Origin: an uncultured Clostridia bacterium
Lineage (GTDB): Bacteria > Bacillota > Clostridia > TANB77 > CAG-508
DNA: 8,988 bases
NCBI GenBank assembly: GCA_934177485.1
Contig: CAKPPF010000014.1
Span: forward strand, 1-8,988
Direction of reading: 5' to 3'
In this document: positions 6,442 through 8,988 of the stretch, in pieces
Layout: each line of letters opens with the position of its first letter
Position numbering within the stretch: the first letter of the stretch is position 1
The notes under the pieces: model-generated
Seen by the model: the letters and a program-made list of their open reading frames with translations, nothing else
Told to the model about the DNA's origin: nothing
Databases searched by the model: none
Translations under genes and position numbers: made by a program

Positions 6442-7761
6442 TTATTTTTCCTTTCTCAAATTAAATATAATATATAATATATAATATATAATTATTGTGA
6501 CAACAGCAAACATAATGATTAAAACAAACGGATCATCAAAAAATCTTGTGAATGATGTTGTTAATATAGAGCCTAGAACTAGAGCGTCATTTACGATGTA
6601 ATCTTGAGAATCTATTTCTTTCATCAAAAAATATAATGGGATTATATTAAATATAAGAATTAAAAAGATTATTGTATTATTTATTTTTGCAAATTGATGT
6701 ATAATATCACATAATAACACATTTTCAACAAAAGAAAATTTTAAGATTTTATTAGTTTTTAAAGGTTTGATGAATTTAAGTTTTAAATCCTCTTTTATAA
6801 AATTCGTTAATTTAATGTGATTATTTGCTTTTTCGATACTAGTTCTATATTTTTCTTCATCTATTTTGTATTTATCAAAAAATAATATTCGTTCTTCATA
6901 ATATTCTTCTTGAATTTCACTACTTCTTTCACTAAAGATTTTTAATGAAAATAGATATTTTGTAATTACCTTTATTTTATTATTTTCACTCATTTCATTT
7001 ATGAAAGGCATTACATTGTATTTATACGCATTAAGTAAATCTTTGTAATATTGAATAACGTGCGGAGGTAATTTTTTATTTAAATTATAGTGACTCACAC
7101 CTCCATCTCTATGAAGTAAAGCACTAAAGTTATGATAATATATTTTTTCTCCGGCGTTCAAAATTTTTAACCAAAACGTCCAATCTTCTATCAATTTATA
7201 TTTTTCATCAAAATAATTATATTTTTTTATAATGTTAATATCATATGCTGTAGCACCTGAAGAATAAATACAGTTTTCACTCATTATTTCAAATAATTCC
7301 TTACTACTTTTCATATTATTTTCTAATGCCTTTTTTTCATTAACATATTTTTCAAAATGTTTATCGAGATTCTTATCACACATTATACTTTGGGCAGTTA
7401 TAATTCTTTCTGTTTCATTAAACGAATTAACAAAATTCTCTAAAACATTTTCATCATATAATTTATCATCTGCTGCAAAGAATAAAATATAATCTCCCGT
7501 TGCTTTTCTTACTGCTTTATTTAATGTTTTTACGGTTCCGATATTTTCATTATTTTTTATTATAAAATAATTTTCTAAATTTCCTTTTTTATTGTTCTCA
7601 ATAAATTTTGTGATTTCTTCCCTATTAAAATATTTGGAACAATCATCTGTAATTATCAATTCTATTCTATCATATTTTTGTTTTAATATACTATATATAG
7701 CTTCCTTTATTAATTGCATTTGGTTATAGTGTGCTAGTACTACCGTGAATTTTGGTTTCAT
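6442..7761 (-). CDS. Family-2 glycosyltransferase with C-terminal membrane segments (second of a pair)
   Basis: This 439-residue protein begins with a GT-A domain: FTVVLAHYNQ (5-14), TDDCS (38-42), NIGTVKTLN (73-81), the DXD-type AADD (96-99), LIEDWTFWLK (190-199) with the probable base in Glu192-Asp193, and HRDGGVSH (217-224). A charged helical stretch follows, then hydrophobic segments at about 363-380 and 411-433, with a weaker one near 388-406 between them. These would hold the enzyme at the inner face of the membrane. It is a close paralogue of the gene just upstream: by hand count about 50 of the first 97 aligned residues are identical, without gaps. The genes are three bases apart and a strong AGAGGAG site precedes this ATG. 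The extreme 3' end carries four ATATAAT repeats. Donor and acceptor are unknown. Confidence 0.88.
   Translation of the reverse strand: MKPKFTVVLAHYNQMQLIKEAIYSILKQKYDRIELIITDDCSKYFNREEITKFIENNKKGNLENYFIIKNNENIGTVKTLNKAVRKATGDYILFFAADDKLYDENVLENFVNSFNETERIITAQSIMCDKNLDKHFEKYVNEKKALENNMKSSKELFEIMSENCIYSSGATAYDINIIKKYNYFDEKYKLIEDWTFWLKILNAGEKIYYHNFSALLHRDGGVSHYNLNKKLPPHVIQYYKDLLNAYKYNVMPFINEMSENNKIKVITKYLFSLKIFSERSSEIQEEYYEERILFFDKYKIDEEKYRTSIEKANNHIKLTNFIKEDLKLKFIKPLKTNKILKFSFVENVLLCDIIHQFAKINNTIIFLILIFNIIPLYFLMKEIDSQDYIVNDALVLGSILTTSFTRFFDDPFVLIIMFAVVTIIIYYILYIIFNLRKEK
6465..6492. repeat. Four tandem copies of the 7-bp unit ATATAAT
   Basis: Four perfect ATATAAT units lie end to end within the last codons of the second GT2 gene, encoding residues 424-433 of its final hydrophobic segment. 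Because 7 is not a multiple of 3, a change in copy number shifts the frame. Both alternative frames meet a stop just after the repeat, removing about the last six residues, NLRKEK. Confidence 0.8.
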
Positions 7762-7764
7762 TTC

Positions 7765-8862
7765 CTATCTCCTCTGACTTTCTTTATTCTTCTTGTTTTT
7801 TTCAAAATATTTATATATTATATTAAATATCATAAAAATTGAACATATTGAAGTGTATATCTTAAAAATAGCATGTATAAAGTTTGAATTTAAATTATAG
7901 TCTAATATTAATAATAATAATGTTACATTTAAAAACGTTCTTGAATCTACATAATTTTTTATTCTTATTAGTGTGTACCATACTATGAGTATATATCTTG
8001 TAAAACTATACTCTTTATTTATTTTCAACTTTGATGTTCCAAATCTGTCTTTATAATATTTGAAACTTCTCGTAACCCATATTCTATTGCTAAATGACAT
8101 ATGTTTCATGTTTGGAATTAAATATTTACAATATATTGTGTATATATCTTGTATAAATTCTTCGTGTGATTTTGTTGTTTCTGCACTGTGGCTTAAGCCA
8201 CCATCTCTGTGGTTAATGGTTGTTATATTATGATAGCCTATTTTTGTATTTAACAAACATGCTCGCAAATATGTTGTCCAATCTTCGATTAGTCTACATT
8301 CTTCATCGAATTGAGATTTCTTTATATAACTACTTTTATACAGTGTTGCACCAGCTGGAAAAAAACACCCTTTGGATAAAAGATTAAATATAGCTTCATT
8401 ATTTCTTGATTCAATTATTTTAATAAATTCTGGTTCAACATATTTGTAATATAAATTTTTTAAATTATTATCCATCATATTTTGTTGTGTAATTAATATA
8501 TCAAAATTATGGTTTTTAAAGTAATTAATATTTTCTATAAGACAGTTATCCTTATTAAGCTCATCATCTGCTGCTACGAACACAGAATAATCTCCTTCTA
8601 TGTTTTTTAATGTTTTATTTAAACTTTTTGTTGTCCCTATATTTTCTTTATTCTCAATAATTATTATTGATTTTAAATTTTCCTTCTTATTATCTTTTAT
8701 ATAATTTTCTATTTTTGTTCTATCAAAGTTATCTGAACAATCATCAATTATAATTAATTGATATGTAATGTCTTTTTGTTTTAATATGCTGTTAATACAA
8801 TTTTTTAAATATTGATTTTGATTATAATGTGTAATGATAATACTAATGTCTATATTTTTCAT
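7765..8862 (-). CDS. Family-2 glycosyltransferase with C-terminal membrane segments (first of a pair)
   Basis: This 365-residue protein carries an N-terminal GT-A domain: ISIIITHYNQ (6-15), IDDCS (39-43), NIGTTKSLN (74-82), AADDE (97-101) as the DXD-type metal site, IEDWTTYLR (192-200) and HRDGGLSH (218-225). Three hydrophobic stretches near 287-300, 309-324 and 328-353 suggest attachment to the inner membrane, before a Lys-rich tail. It differs from its neighbour mainly after residue 225, where it is about 75 residues shorter. It is the first complete gene after a weak terminator and candidate promoter. The ribosome site is poor (AGCAGG, ten bases from the ATG). An upstream ATG at 8868-8870 opens only a three-codon frame and is not a start for this protein. 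Which sugar it moves cannot be told. Confidence 0.87.
   Translation of the reverse strand: MKNIDISIIITHYNQNQYLKNCINSILKQKDITYQLIIIDDCSDNFDRTKIENYIKDNKKENLKSIIIIENKENIGTTKSLNKTLKNIEGDYSVFVAADDELNKDNCLIENINYFKNHNFDILITQQNMMDNNLKNLYYKYVEPEFIKIIESRNNEAIFNLLSKGCFFPAGATLYKSSYIKKSQFDEECRLIEDWTTYLRACLLNTKIGYHNITTINHRDGGLSHSAETTKSHEEFIQDIYTIYCKYLIPNMKHMSFSNRIWVTRSFKYYKDRFGTSKLKINKEYSFTRYILIVWYTLIRIKNYVDSRTFLNVTLLLLILDYNLNSNFIHAIFKIYTSICSIFMIFNIIYKYFEKNKKNKESQRR
7769..7775 (-). promoter_or_regulatory. Ribosome binding site of the second GT2 gene
   Basis: AGAGGAG lies seven bases before the ATG at 7759-7761, inside the last codons of the preceding GT2 gene. It supports the start and coupled translation. 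Confidence 0.75.
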
Positions 8863-8893
8863 ATTTGCATTACCTGCTTTCTTTTATATATTT

Positions 8894-8922
8894 ATAATAT
8901 CAAATTTCTAAATTCTTTTAAA
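8894..8922 (-). promoter_or_regulatory. Candidate promoter of the main operon
   Basis: TATTAT (five of six -10 consensus bases) at 8894-8899 and TTTAAA (four of six -35 bases) at 8917-8922 are separated by 17 bases. This would give a leader of about 25 bases before the ATG at 8860-8862. The region is almost pure AT, so chance matches are expected. The main support is its position right behind a terminator. Confidence 0.35.
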
Positions 8923-8923
8923 C

Positions 8924-8948
8924 AAAAAAAGATAATTTTCTTATCTTT
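8924..8948 (-). terminator. Weak rho-independent terminator after the upstream gene
   Basis: On the minus strand AAAGATAA (8941-8948), loop GAAAA and TTATCTTT (8928-8935) form an 8-bp perfect stem continuing into a T7 tract (8924-8930). Only one pair is G-C, so readthrough into the GT2 genes is likely. The left arm includes the TAA stop of the upstream gene. Confidence 0.5.
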
Positions 8949-8988
8949 CTTGTAATTTTTCTGCTAATTCTTTTGCTTTTAACATAGA
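8941..8988 (-). CDS. Unidentified gene, C-terminal fragment (partial)
   Basis: An open frame from the window edge ends at TAA (8941-8943) and reads SMLKAKELAEKLQER. The residues suggest an amphipathic, charged helix, as found at the end of many cytoplasmic enzymes. Nothing identifies a family. That it is a real gene end is supported by the terminator hairpin that starts inside its last codons and by the same orientation as the rest of the locus. The true protein extends beyond the window. Confidence 0.6.
   Translation of the reverse strand, partial: SMLKAKELAEKLQER

Noticed and set aside
8859..8870. Mini-frame ATG CAA ATA TGA overlapping the first GT2 start
   Set aside because: Only three codons, and the distance to the weak ribosome site is too short (two bases), so it is probably chance.
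1..8988. Insertion sequence, prophage, CRISPR array, tRNA or rRNA
   Set aside because: No transposase or integrase motifs, spaced repeats or RNA-gene signatures were seen; coding genes fill nearly the whole window.

Overview
The window is one strand-uniform surface-polysaccharide locus from a very AT-rich bacterium. Nine complete genes and two gene fragments all read on the minus strand, so transcription runs from high to low coordinates. Trp is encoded by TGG, and TGA ends at least two genes inside ATGA overlaps, so the standard bacterial code applies and mycoplasma code 4 is excluded. Consensus AGGAGG ribosome sites, A-rich codon use and terminator hairpins with U-tracts suggest a low-GC Bacillota (Clostridia or a gut Bacilli lineage). 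Fusobacteriota cannot be excluded from sequence alone.

Layout in order of transcription: (1) 8941-8988, the last 15 codons of an unidentified gene, ending in a small terminator. (2) 8862-6442, two paralogous family-2 glycosyltransferases with hydrophobic C-terminal tails. (3) 6440-4840, an ATP-grasp ligase and an HAD phosphatase sharing a 4-base overlap. (4) 4853-1450, a dTDP-3-amino-3,6-dideoxyhexose module: sugar 3,4-ketoisomerase (FdtA/QdtA type), PLP aminotransferase (FdtB/QdtB type), glucose-1-phosphate thymidylyltransferase (RmlA) and dTDP-glucose 4,6-dehydratase (RmlB). (5) 1463 or 1487 to 144, a CDP-glycerol glycerophosphotransferase-like (TagB/TagF-like) transferase, followed by a terminator. 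(6) 1-45, the first 15 codons of a GT32-type glycosyltransferase with its own ribosome site and a likely promoter.

The nine complete genes are separated by at most 8 bases or overlap by 4 to 14 bases (38 if the GTG start of the last gene is used), so they probably form one translationally coupled operon. RmlA and RmlB make dTDP-4-keto-6-deoxyglucose. The isomerase moves the keto group to C3 and the aminotransferase converts it to an amine, giving dTDP-Fuc3N or dTDP-Qui3N. No RmlC or RmlD is present, so the module is not a rhamnose pathway. No FdtC/QdtC-type acetyltransferase is visible, whereas an ATP-grasp ligase is, so the amine may be acylated by an unusual route. The glycosyltransferases and the TagB/F-like enzyme would assemble the polymer.

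Points most worth a second look: the isomerase carries an FdtA-like residue at one product-deciding position and a QdtA-like residue at the other; the ATP-grasp/HAD pair sits directly ahead of the amino-sugar genes; two simple repeats could slip (A9 in the HAD gene, four 7-base units at the end of the second GT2 gene); and both locus edges place a promoter against or inside a terminator. No RNA genes, insertion sequences or CRISPR arrays were seen, and no gene-free stretch exceeds 100 bases.
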